This document shows, one piece after another, positions 9,631 through 17,106 of a stretch of 20,037 nucleotides of DNA. Source of the stretch: Seminavis robusta (lineage: Eukaryota > Bacillariophyta > Bacillariophyceae > Naviculales > Naviculaceae). The translations under genes and the position numbers were made by a program. Within the stretch, counting starts at the first letter, position 1; each line of letters starts with the position of its first letter. The stretch covers positions 1 through 20,037 of the forward strand of contig CAICTM010001968.1 in assembly GCA_903772945.1 (NCBI GenBank). Direction: 5' to 3'. A model generated the notes under the pieces. The model was not told the DNA's origin, made no database searches, and saw only the letters and a list, made by a program, of their open reading frames with translations.

Positions 9631-10065
9631 GCACAAGTGTATTTTCCGAGGTGCTACTGTAGCACTTTGTTCTAAACTTCTACTAATACGGAACAATTCG
9701 AGTTGTTGTCTTCCTATCGCTCTACTAGACTCTAGGTTATTGGTCACGGTGTGACTTTTATGACGCGGGTACTTTAACTTTTGTTAGCAACAAGCGACCT
9801 GATTCGATTCATGCGACTCGTCGCCGTTCCAAGTCGTAGCGTTTAACAAAGATACCGCAGCAGGTACAATAACAAGCCTTAGCGTGACTGGGCTGTACAA
9901 CTACTAGTACCGTATTACTAGTTACTAGTATTACATGATATGTGTTTTATTTATTCGAATTCACGTGGAGTTCTCTAGATGAAGGGCACGCGTATCTTCA
10001 CACACATTTGGATTTGGCATCACTATCCATCAACCCCTCGAATTGGCATTGTGCTGATGCGCGCA
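9631..10065. other. intergenic, left flank of the transposon
   Basis: No gene is supported. ACTAGTA-type repeats cluster at 9900-9933 (three copies of CTAGTA or its complement in about 30 bp). The segment immediately left of the transposon ends with CTG at 10066-10068. Confidence 0.5.
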
Positions 10066-10068
10066 CTG
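10066..10068. other. left target-site duplication, CTG
   Basis: CTG directly precedes the left terminal repeat and matches CTG at 15084-15086. Rejoining the flanks at a single CTG gives the inferred empty site. Confidence 0.88.
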
Positions 10069-10095
10069 GGTGACAGGGGAATTACTAGGGTGGAA
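10069..10095 (+). repeat. left terminal inverted repeat, 27 bp
   Basis: It starts GGTGACAGGGGAATTACTAG and continues GGTGGAA. The reverse complement of 15057-15083 is identical except for one G/A difference at position 21 of the repeat. Confidence 0.95.
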
Positions 10096-10852
10096 CTCTA
10101 GTGCAAGTCCAGGCACAGCCCATGTAGTTTCTGTAGATGCTTTGTAGCTAGGGTGTCTAACACAAGATATAAGCTATTCTGTTATTGAGGCTATAAAGCT
10201 AGTTTTTTCTTTTCAAGGGCCGACAAGATCAATGGTTTTGAGACTGCGACATGGATGAAGCAGTCGAAGCAGTGGTGCTATCATCAGTGACAGTTTCGAC
10301 TTGGAGCGGGTGGACACGAGTCGGAACCACGTAAGGCATGCCACCTGGAATCACTGGGGGAATCACTGGATTAGCAACGAAAGGGCGTCGTTCATAGACA
10401 GGCCTAGCAACTGGTACCTGAGCTGGGGGAGTGGCTGCCCGTACTGGAGTTGGTGCTCGAATTGGTGGGGTGGCGGCACGGACAGGCTGTGGTGCTGCAG
10501 GCTGTTGCCCCGCAGGCTGTTGTGGCTGTTGCCCAGGTTGGTTCTGTCCACTCGGATCATTGAAGCAGCGGGCAAACAAGCCTTGGATATCATTTGGAGT
10601 CAGTGAATCCAACCCATTGCCACCTGCAGCAATTCCACGAAGCATGTTCAAGAGACGGGGTGAGCCATTCACAACAGTTTGTTCAAACTCTTGTTGAAGG
10701 TCGTTCCGCTGCCATTGCAATGTCTGGTCGTAGTGGTTCTGGAGTTCATCAGTAGTGGAGGTGAAGTTGGTCTGCTGCCGCAAAAGGGCCTGTTCCTGTG
10801 CAAGGCGCTGGGCTTCAAGTTATTGGGCATACTGAGCCCGCATCTGCTCCTG

Positions 10853-10935
10853 TAGCTGTTGCTGCTGCTGCTGTTGCTGCTGCTGTTGCTCGTGCGGCTG
10901 TTGTTGCATCTGCTGTTGCAGCTGCTGTTGCATCC
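10853..10935 (-). repeat. polyglutamine-coding CAG/CAA tract
   Basis: Interrupted CTG/TTG triplets on the plus strand encode a Gln-rich run with an uninterrupted stretch of about eleven Gln near the end of the first part of the accessory ORF. Such tracts are slippage-prone and often vary in length between copies. Confidence 0.9.
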
Positions 10936-10991
10936 GAGTCAGAGAGAGCTCCTGAAACTGGGCAACCGGTACCACCGGTGGAGGGACAATT

Positions 10992-11029
10992 GGCGGCGGG
11001 GGCGGCGGGGGCGGCGGGGGCGGCGGCGG
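10992..11029 (-). repeat. polyproline-coding G/C tract
   Basis: GGCGGGGGC units repeat on the plus strand and encode about thirteen consecutive Pro in the accessory ORF. On its own it is a simple-sequence repeat; in the protein it makes a flexible or profilin/WW-type linker (inference). Confidence 0.88.
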
Positions 11030-12480
11030 AACAGGAGCTTGAGGTTGCGTGTCAAAATGAGTGCGAGGGTTAGTTGGACGAGGAGGGGAGGCAAACATCT
11101 CATTCACTCTCTGCCGAATCTCAGGATTCTGAAAGGCCGGAAATGCTTCAGCGGCTTGCTCCAATTGTTCGAGAGTAAGCTCCTCCTGCCGAAGAGCACC
11201 AACGATGGGATTATTGCGCCGCTGCCAGACAGACGTGAAGGCAATGCAGCGTCCTCCAGCAATAGGTAGCCAGTAGATCTCGTTTTCTGGACCACGTGAG
11301 CCATCGGTTGGGTTGTAAAGGTAGTTCTCCAAAATTTCGGGAAAGTCAATGTGGACTTTCTTTTTGAGGACATTGTTGCTGAAATATAGTGTGCCGCCTT
11401 GCTGTCCTTCTCTCAACTCTTTTTCGGTAGCACCGCGAAGAGCCGATTTTGTCTGGATGCGGAATCCGTAGGAGATCCCATTAGCCAAGACCGCGGGATC
11501 ATAGGCTCCATTGACTTCGGTGAACTCAAAAGCTAGACCAAGAAGGTCTTGATCAAGGGTGGCTATTACATTCTGCTTGCGAACGCCTCCAGGAAGATCA
11601 ATCATGCAAAGGAACTCCGTCCTGGAGGCACCCTGGAAGTCCAGCTCAGGGATGGGAATCAAACCAACACGAGTAGTCATCCCGTCGTTGTCTTCGACGT
11701 AGAAAATACCGGTCTGCGCCGTTGGTGGTGGTGGTGGTGGTGTTTGGACACGAAGTGGTGCCCGTGGAGCAGATGCAGATGCAGCTCGACCAGTGGGTTG
11801 TTGGTCCCGTCCGAGTACTGTGGCTTCGTCAGCAAGAATGTCCACAGCGTCACTCACAACAGCTTCCTCGCCTTCAATTTCCTCGTCGTCACCAGGATGA
11901 ATGTTTTGGCCCCCTTGGCGATCGGCGTTGCGCTCAGGCAACCCAATACCAGCAAGTTGGAGTTGCTCCTGAGTGAACTCGCCACCTCCAGTGTTGACAA
12001 AAGAGTTGTAGCGCTTCTGAGTTGCCTCCCAGTTGTAGTTGAACTTCTTGGACTTGTACTTCTCAAACAGTCGTTTGCCCGTTGGAGTTTGCTTCCACTC
12101 TTCCCTCTCCAAAGGCTCGCCAGCCTGCTTCTGCTGATGGATGTAAGCAAGAGTGTGGCCAGTGTCAACAGAATCTCTGGCCCACACCAGGGTAGCAGTG
12201 ATTCTTCTGCGTCGGACTCCACCCTCAGTTGGCATGAGGTGAGCTGGGAGAAAACTTCTCACGATGGAGAAAATTATGAGAGGAAGGAGATGCATTTCGA
12301 GATGGATTCCATGGAAGTGGATCCGTCGTAGCGTAGCGGTGGAGACGAGCTGTCATGGTCCGAGTTTTCTTGCATAGAAGTCTTGGAAAGAAGTGCACCA
12401 TCGTTGAGTTTTGGTGGTATCGCCACAAAAAGTGTGTGGGGCTATTTTATGAGCTGTCGGCAATACTCCGCTTGTGGACT

Positions 12481-12720
12481 CAACGCTTATCTAGCCTTCG
12501 CTAGTCGAGGCTAAGCAACGCTTCTCTAAGCTAAGCCTTTCTTATCTAAGCCAATCTACGGGGCAGAAAAGTACTGTTTTTTATATAGTAAATCAAGTCC
12601 TTGGCATAGATTAGCTTAGCGTAGATTAGCTTAGCGTAGAAAAGCTTAGCGTCGACAGTCTTCGCTTAGATAAGACAGGCTTCGCTTAAAGAGAGGCTTG
12701 AATAAGCCTTGATTAAGCAC
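12481..12720. promoter_or_regulatory. palindromic array of GCTTAGCG/CGCTAAGC motifs
   Basis: The right half contains three tandem 15-bp units (12607-12621 and 12622-12636 both TAGATTAGCTTAGCG; 12637-12651 TAGAAAAGCTTAGCG). It is followed by CTTAGATAAGACAGGC and CTTAAAGAGAGGC phrases. The left half (12481-12558) carries the same motifs in inverted orientation (CTAAGC, CTTATCTAAGC, CAATCTACG), so the whole is a loose palindrome around an AT-rich centre near 12570-12595. Its place between two divergent transposon genes suggests binding sites for the accessory protein, the transposase or a host factor. That role is inferred. Confidence 0.6.
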
Positions 12721-12865
12721 ACTTGGACGTTCTGAACGTTCTATGCATGTTCTACGCGTCGCATAGAAGTAGAAAGAATTAAGCCAATCCGTCAACACGT
12801 CAGATCTAGGCCTTCAAATTGATTCGTGTAGGCCTTTGGGATGACACTAGGCGATCCGAATGCCA

Positions 12866-13086
12866 TTCCGAGTTGCAGTTGAAAAATTAAGGCCGTTCCG
12901 AGTGGCAGTTGAAAAGGGTCCCGTAGAGATGGCATCGCCAATATTAATATTCAAGTGTCAATATCAATGTTCTAAGTATCAAACGTCGTTGGAACCTTCT
13001 CCCGCCAAAAAAGGGTGCACTCGGAACCTTTCCCGCCAAAAGCGTGCACTCGGAACCAAAGTTTGATCGTACAAAAGAACTCGGAA
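12866..13086 (+). promoter_or_regulatory. putative transposase promoter: E2F-like sites and TTCCGAGT 8-mers
   Basis: Two near-identical units of about 31 bp (12994-13026 and 13027-13055) each contain TCCCGCCAAAA (13000-13010 and 13031-13041). Its complement TTTTGGCGGGA is the textbook E2F/DP site. The 8-mer TTCCGAGT or its complement ACTCGGAA occurs at 12866-12873, 12896-12903, 13019-13026, 13048-13055 and 13079-13086. The first two copies are embedded in a duplicated phrase (TTCCGAGTTGCAGTTGAAAA against TTCCGAGTGGCAGTTGAAAA). The block ends about 420 bp before the transposase ATG. The sites are seen directly; their function is inference. Confidence 0.55.
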
Positions 13087-13507
13087 CAAAAATCGGAAGG
13101 CCAAACGGAAGCCAACGGAAGTGACTTGCTCTCAAGAAAGCCTGAAGTACTGATTTGCTATAGTAATTGTGAGGTTGTCGAAGGCGTTGATCATCCACGA
13201 AAGAAAACCTGCTGGCAGCAGTGCGACAGTGCGACCGTGCGACCTCATTATTTTTCATTTAGCCACTCTCGGATGGGGACGAAACTCTGACCAAGTAAGA
13301 TATGCTGTTTCACGAAACTTTCTCAATGGCGGTCACCACTGACTAACGACGGCAGCTTCTACTTTCTCACTGCAGACCACCGCCAACAGCTTGCTTCAAC
13401 TGACTACAAGCAGGTTGACTGCACGTTAGCTTGCTGTGCTCCTCCTCGTCGCTCCTCCTCGTTCCACGTTGACCGTCGTCGCTCCTCGCTCCTCTTTGAC
13501 CGTCACC

Positions 13508-14418
13508 ATGATTACGTCGCAAACCTTCCTTCTCATTGGCCTGCCTGGCAGTCGCTTCAGGTCCAGGGAAGAGCGTCTCATCAGGTTCAAGTCTATGTAT
13601 GGTATCAGCCCTGAAGTTGCCTCTGACTTGTGGTATATGTGTGACTTCCGCCGTGGCACAAAGCCGAAGCATCTCCTTTGGGGCCTTCTGCAGCTGAATG
13701 TGTATGCATCTGAACATGTTCTTACCACCATTACTGGCGTCGACCGCAAGACCTTTCGCAAGTGGAGTTGGGCTTGCATTGAATCGATTTGGAACTCTCT
13801 TCCCGATGTGGTGAGTGGCTGATGGTGGCGGTGGCAATTGCTTGCTTCTTGCTCTCTCTCTCTAACTCTTCGCTAGCACAGGTCAAACTTGCTGACAGGT
13901 TCAAGGCCGGGCCTTATGGAAGCAAGCGACGCACTTGTCTAATGACTGTGGACGGCACTGACTTTCCCATTGCGGAACCTCAGCCGTTTGACAAGAAGTG
14001 GTTCTGCCAAAAAACTCGCCATGCCGGCGTTCGCTATGAAGTGGCCGTTTGCATTCAGACTGGTGAGATTGTCCACGTGAATGGTCCGTTTGCTTGTGGC
14101 CGCTGGCCTGATCTCAAGATCTACCGCTCCTTCCTCAAACAGATGCTGCAGCCTGGTGAGATGGTGGAGGCGGATGATGGCTACCCGGATCTGACTGTCC
14201 GCATGGCTTCGCATCACGTCTCCCACCAAGACACCAGGGCTCGCAGCCGGGCCCGTGCCCGTCATGAGGCAACCAACAAGCTGTTCAAGCAGTGGGGCTG
14301 CTTGCGACAGTCGTTCCGTCACCCTTTGTACAAGCACAAGTACTGCTTCGGTGCTGTTGTGGTTTGCACCCAGCTATCGATGCGCCGTGAAGGCGTTCCG
14401 TTCCATGTTGTGTATTAG
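13508..14418 (+). CDS. PIF/Harbinger-type DDE transposase, two exons
   Basis: Exon 1 is 13508-13810 and exon 2 is 13882-14418; the phase-0 intron between them has GTGAGT and CACAG borders. Together they give 279 residues. The start is the ATG in CACCATGA, a good eukaryotic context. Residues about 50-95 (KHLLWGLLQLNVYASEHVLTT and on through the RKTFRKW stretch) look like the helix-turn-helix segment preceding the nuclease in this family. The DDE_4-type nuclease core is visible: DGTDFPI with D125, EADDGY with D199, and ARHEATNKLFKQWG with E230, matching the Harbinger D-D-E plan. The enzyme would cut and rejoin the element's ends, using the 27-bp inverted repeats and giving 3-bp duplications. 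At 279 residues it is shorter than many relatives (often 350-450 aa), mainly at the N-terminus, so an unseen upstream exon is possible. No internal stop or frameshift is present. Confidence 0.9.
13811..13881 (+). other. spliceosomal intron in the transposase gene, 71 bp
   Basis: The borders are GTGAGT at 13811 and CTAGCACAG ending at 13881, with a CT-rich tract (TCTCTCTCTCTAACTCTT) that also offers a CTAAC branch-point match. Removal joins ...SLPDV to VKLADRF in frame at phase 0. In-frame stops within the intron make splicing necessary for a full protein. Confidence 0.85.
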
Positions 14419-14482
14419 GTAAGTTTTGGCTTGTGCTTTCTTTTATCTAATCTTATCTAACCTATTGGTCTTCTTTGCTCAG
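14419..14482 (+). other. probable 3'-UTR intron abutting the stop codon, 64 bp
   Basis: GTAAGT begins immediately after the TAG stop (14416-14418), and TTCTTTGCTCAG ends at 14482; a TCTAACC branch-point match lies about 23 bases before the acceptor. All signals are strong and the size fits the first intron. The stop would be the last codon of its exon. A second GTAAGT occurs at 14499. Confidence 0.6.
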
Positions 14483-14535
14483 GTGGTTGGCTATATATGG
14501 TAAGTGGCTGGGATTCATTTGTGGTGCTGGTCTTG

Positions 14536-14663
14536 GGCTGGGCCTTTCACTGGTGGGTGCTCAACTCATTCAAGTGGATGAACATGTTGATGAGTTCATT
14601 TGGTTCATCGATGATGTTCATCCAATGGAATGAGTTGAGCACCCACCAGTCAAGGTCCCTGCC
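14536..14663. repeat. inverted repeat 1 (hairpin), 35-bp core arms
   Basis: The left arm 14551-14585 (TGGTGGGTGCTCAACTCATT...) matches the reverse complement of 14614-14648 at 33 of 35 positions, with a 28-nt loop. Weaker pairing extends about 15 bp outward on both sides. It lies just downstream of the transposase. Confidence 0.9.
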
Positions 14664-14673
14664 ATTGGCCTCA

Positions 14674-14796
14674 TCCCATGTGTGATTTGAAGACTGGAGA
14701 GGGCAGGTCAATTGTGTTGGGCTTCTGTGAGAGCTCCCTCATTGTGACCCAACACCATTGACTTTCCTTCTCCTAGTTTTCAGCTCACACATGGGA
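14674..14796. repeat. inverted repeat 2 (hairpin), about 49-bp arms
   Basis: The left arm 14674-14721 starts TCCCATGTGTGA and ends GTGTTGGG. The right arm 14748-14796, read in reverse complement, agrees at about 41 of 49 aligned positions with one gap. The loop is 26 nt. It starts only ten bases after the first hairpin region ends. Confidence 0.88.
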
Positions 14797-14835
14797 TTGA
14801 TTTGATCATTGCAGCATTGAACTCACCAGCCACAG

Positions 14836-14939
14836 TCTGTTTGTGTATTAGGTGAGGTGATGGGATGGCAGCTGGAGCAGTGATAATGACAAAGGCAACA
14901 GCAGTGATGGGAGGCAGTAACACCTATAGCACAAACAGA
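14836..14939. repeat. inverted repeat 3, weaker
   Basis: The arms 14836-14854 and 14921-14939 share TCTGTTTGTG and AGGTG (16 of 19 positions), with about 66 bp between them. The left arm's TTTGTGTATTAGGTGA also resembles the end of the transposase exon (TTGTGTATTAGGTAA at 14409-14422). Confidence 0.6.
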
Positions 14940-15056
14940 TTAGCCAACACTAGCCTTTTAGCATTTACTGTAGAATAGCTTGGTTCTATGATCTTGACAG
15001 TTAGCTACACTACAGACTAACTATAGAGCCAATGTCTTGTCTATTTTGCCCTGACA

Positions 15057-15083
15057 TTCCATCCTAGTAATTCCCCTGTCACC
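15057..15083 (-). repeat. right terminal inverted repeat, 27 bp
   Basis: Read on the minus strand from 15083 it starts GGTGACAGGGGAATTACTAG and continues GATGGAA. It is the partner of 10069-10095. Confidence 0.95.
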
Positions 15084-15086
15084 CTG
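15084..15086. other. right target-site duplication, CTG
   Basis: CTG directly follows the right terminal repeat and matches 10066-10068. Confidence 0.88.
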
Positions 15087-17106
15087 ATCTCTCTCATTCA
15101 TCTAGAGTCTATTCTCACTTCTATAGCTACCACTCGTAATAGCTGATGTGGAGAACTCGAGTAATAGTATCTACTTTTCTTCTACCATTCATCAATAGAG
15201 AGGCCCACTAATGCTACATGTACTACAGATAGAACTACTGGTACCTCCAAGAACAGCGACGTGAATGGTGTGAGCAAGGGGATGGAGTTCCCGCGGATAC
15301 AATCGAGCCGCTGTAACAGTATGCACAAGACCAGACAGAAAAGGAATTACTGCTGCTGATAGTCCAGCTCCCGTAGCGAGATGTGTCTTCAGTCCCAGAG
15401 ATTCGATTCAGCAAATGCCTTGTGGTGGTACTGCTGTCACCAGCCGCTCTGCCGTACGGTACCGGTATCGACTTCTATTAATAGTGCCTTATGCACCACA
15501 TCCCACGCTTCAGAAGTCCATACTAGTATACGGTACCGGTACGACCAACACCCCTGAGGCTGACCTGAACCTGAAACCATGGACTCAACTAGGCCCTTGC
15601 GAAAACTGCTGTGCAGCAAGTCTAGGATCACACCGCTACAGGTTGAATGTCACAAGTATACAAGACATCCATCCTTCCACTCAAAACAAAAACAAGGACA
15701 CCATCCAACAGCGAGTGACGAGTCGAATTTACAACACCCACTCCCACGATAAATTGCAGCTCCCACCGTGTCTGTCCCGCGAGGAGTGCATCTTGTCCTT
15801 GTTTTTGCAATAGAGCAGCAGCAAACCCGAGAAGGAGAGGGCTTCCATAGTAGATAATTTCCCTACTCTAACCCCCCAAAGAGAAGGAGAGGGTCGCGTC
15901 TTCTGGTTGAGATCGATTCATCAATTCGAATGATTGAAGATTCATCATTCGATTCGATTCTAGGGGTTCGGCGTGTGCAAGCCTTGCGCACAGTTGGAAA
16001 CTTTGCCAGTCTGTCCCAGCACCATCCAGCACTGGCCTCCAAACCCCGAGCCTCCGTGCCGTACCCGTGAATACACATGTACGGACGTGCAAGGCTGGAC
16101 ATATCCCACCTATGAACTGGACCAGAAGTGCCAATGTATACTATAAACTTGGCATGTTCGTCATCTCTGGATCTCTTCATGACAGAATTGGAGGGACTGG
16201 TGGGCGTTGCGCAACATTGCCTCGAGGACATATCTGTTCGAGTTCAAACAGCTCACATCACTGGACTGCATAGTTGGCATTGGCCAAGCAATGCCCAACT
16301 TGGACTCAGTGTCGCTGCATGGGTTTCCGGCCAAACAAGGTAACAAAACCACGATGAAATAAAGTCGGCCCATTACTCGTCATACCGGTACCGTACGTAC
16401 TGGTGTGGACACACCTGTCATTTTCCAGGCATGAGCGAGTAGTCTTGGTTCGAGCTTTGACAACGGTTGTGATTGTCCATGCCAGGGAATGGGGGACGAA
16501 GAAGGAGTCTAGTTGCAGCTAGAAAGAAAGAGCTTCGTATCGTGCAACTACGTGCCGTGGAAGTCAATCGTCGACACGGATGCTCTGTTGGGTTTGTTGC
16601 AACCAAGGCATTGGGGCGGAATCCAGGTCGGGTGGCAAAAGGAATATTACTAGAGATCAGAACACTGACAGCCTTGCAGTAGACTTCGAGGGCCAGCATC
16701 GTTCAATTTTCTAGCTAGGAAAGCTATTGTTTCAGCTCGATCAATCACTATGCAGTGGAAAGATGAGTAGTACGACAAACCAGTTCAGGTTGATTGTTGC
16801 TTTTTATAAGCATCCAATGCAGTGGAGATGGACATGGACGACAACAAGTGGTCTTGCACCAAGGAACTAGCTAGAACCTGTGTGCACGAAAACAAACTTG
16901 TAAAAATCGTAATTTATATATTCATATAAAACTTCTCACTCAGTACGCATCGACATCACCCTCCTTTTCTTCCCTTGCCAATGCAGTTGTTGTAGTTTTG
17001 TTTCATCGTCCAATGCTTGTGTGTTGTTTTCTTTCTTCTTTTTCTTCCCTTGTATTTTCTCTTGTGTTTTTCTTTTTTTAACGTTCCCAGAAATCGTCGT
17101 CAAGAC
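15087..17106. other. gene-poor stretch right of the transposon
   Basis: Open frames (for example 15415-15813 plus, 15863-16231 minus, 16418-16699 minus) are short, mutually overlapping and partly made of GTACCGGTA-type palindromic sequence; none shows a domain. The stretch also has a small perfect hairpin at 15926-15952, AT-rich DNA at 16908-16930 and a long pyrimidine run at 17022-17080. Confidence 0.5.
15926..15952. repeat. small perfect hairpin
   Basis: The 9-bp arms TCGAATGAT (15926-15934) and ATCATTCGA (15944-15952) surround a 9-nt loop. The surrounding ATTCGA-rich DNA extends the pairing imperfectly. No RNA gene context is visible. Confidence 0.6.

Larger units (their letters stand above)
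10229..12295 (-). pseudogene. Harbinger accessory (ORF1) protein gene with one in-frame stop
   Basis: One minus-strand frame of 689 codons runs from ATG at 12293-12295 to TGA at 10229-10231, broken only by TAA at 10820-10822 (codon 492). CAA (Gln) to TAA is a single change in a Gln-rich context (QYAQ, stop, LEAQRLAQEQALL). The frame then stays open for another 196 codons in the same Gln/Pro-rich style, so the lesion looks recent; a base error or readthrough is also possible. A start at residue 21 (MPTEGGVRRRR) is equally plausible. Residues about 30-85 form a basic, Trp-containing segment (LVWARDSVDTGH to WEATQKRYNSF) that may be the DNA-binding part, since Harbinger helper proteins usually carry a Myb/SANT-like domain; I infer this and cannot confirm it. 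Residues about 200-350 are a well-ordered conserved-looking region (FLCMIDLPGGVRKQNVIATL). A polyproline run, polyglutamine, and a Pro/Ala/Arg-rich tail follow. It is divergent from the transposase across the 12.3-13.5 kb spacer. Confidence 0.75.
10069..15083 (+). mobile_element. complete PIF/Harbinger-like DNA transposon, 5,015 bp
   Basis: The element is bounded by 27-bp terminal inverted repeats matching at 26 of 27 positions, and these are flanked by the identical trinucleotide CTG (10066-10068 and 15084-15086). A 3-bp target duplication is characteristic of PIF/Harbinger elements. Between the ends are a divergent gene pair: a minus-strand accessory ORF and a plus-strand DDE transposase with HTH-like N-terminus. 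This two-gene plan (transposase plus a helper protein) is the established Harbinger architecture. Weaker similarity between the two ends continues inward for roughly 100 bp (shared ATGCT, GCTAG and CTAA phrases). The near-identical termini, perfect duplication and intact transposase indicate a fairly young insertion. The nonsense codon in the accessory gene is the only obvious defect, so the copy may need help in trans or may tolerate readthrough. Confidence 0.93.

Noticed and set aside
10820..10822. TAA read as glutamine (variant genetic code)
   Set aside because: The neighbouring HA gene ends in TAA at 17107, no second in-frame TAA/TAG suggests reassignment, and diatom nuclear genes use the standard code. 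A point mutation is simpler.
10859..11269. Leu-rich plus-strand frame resembling a signal or membrane segment
   Set aside because: The poly-Leu arises from reading the Gln-coding CAG tract on the wrong strand.
11549..12331. 260-codon plus-strand frame
   Set aside because: It lies antisense to the accessory ORF. The minus strand has the longer frame and sensible composition, while the plus frame shows poly-Trp from the Pro-coding tract.
15415..15813. 132-codon plus-strand open frame
   Set aside because: It is partly built from GTACCGGTA palindromic sequence, has no domain, and is overlapped by equally long minus-strand frames.
15926..15960. tRNA-like T-arm sequence (GATTCGATTC)
   Set aside because: No acceptor, D or anticodon arms can be folded around it; it is part of an ATTCGA-rich hairpin.
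15960..16005. Match between CCTTGCGCACAGTTGGA here and CCTTGCGCGCAGTTGGA near 19826-19842, as a second LTR copy
   Set aside because: The similarity is limited to about 17 bp and the surrounding sequence does not align. One such match is expected by chance in 20 kb.
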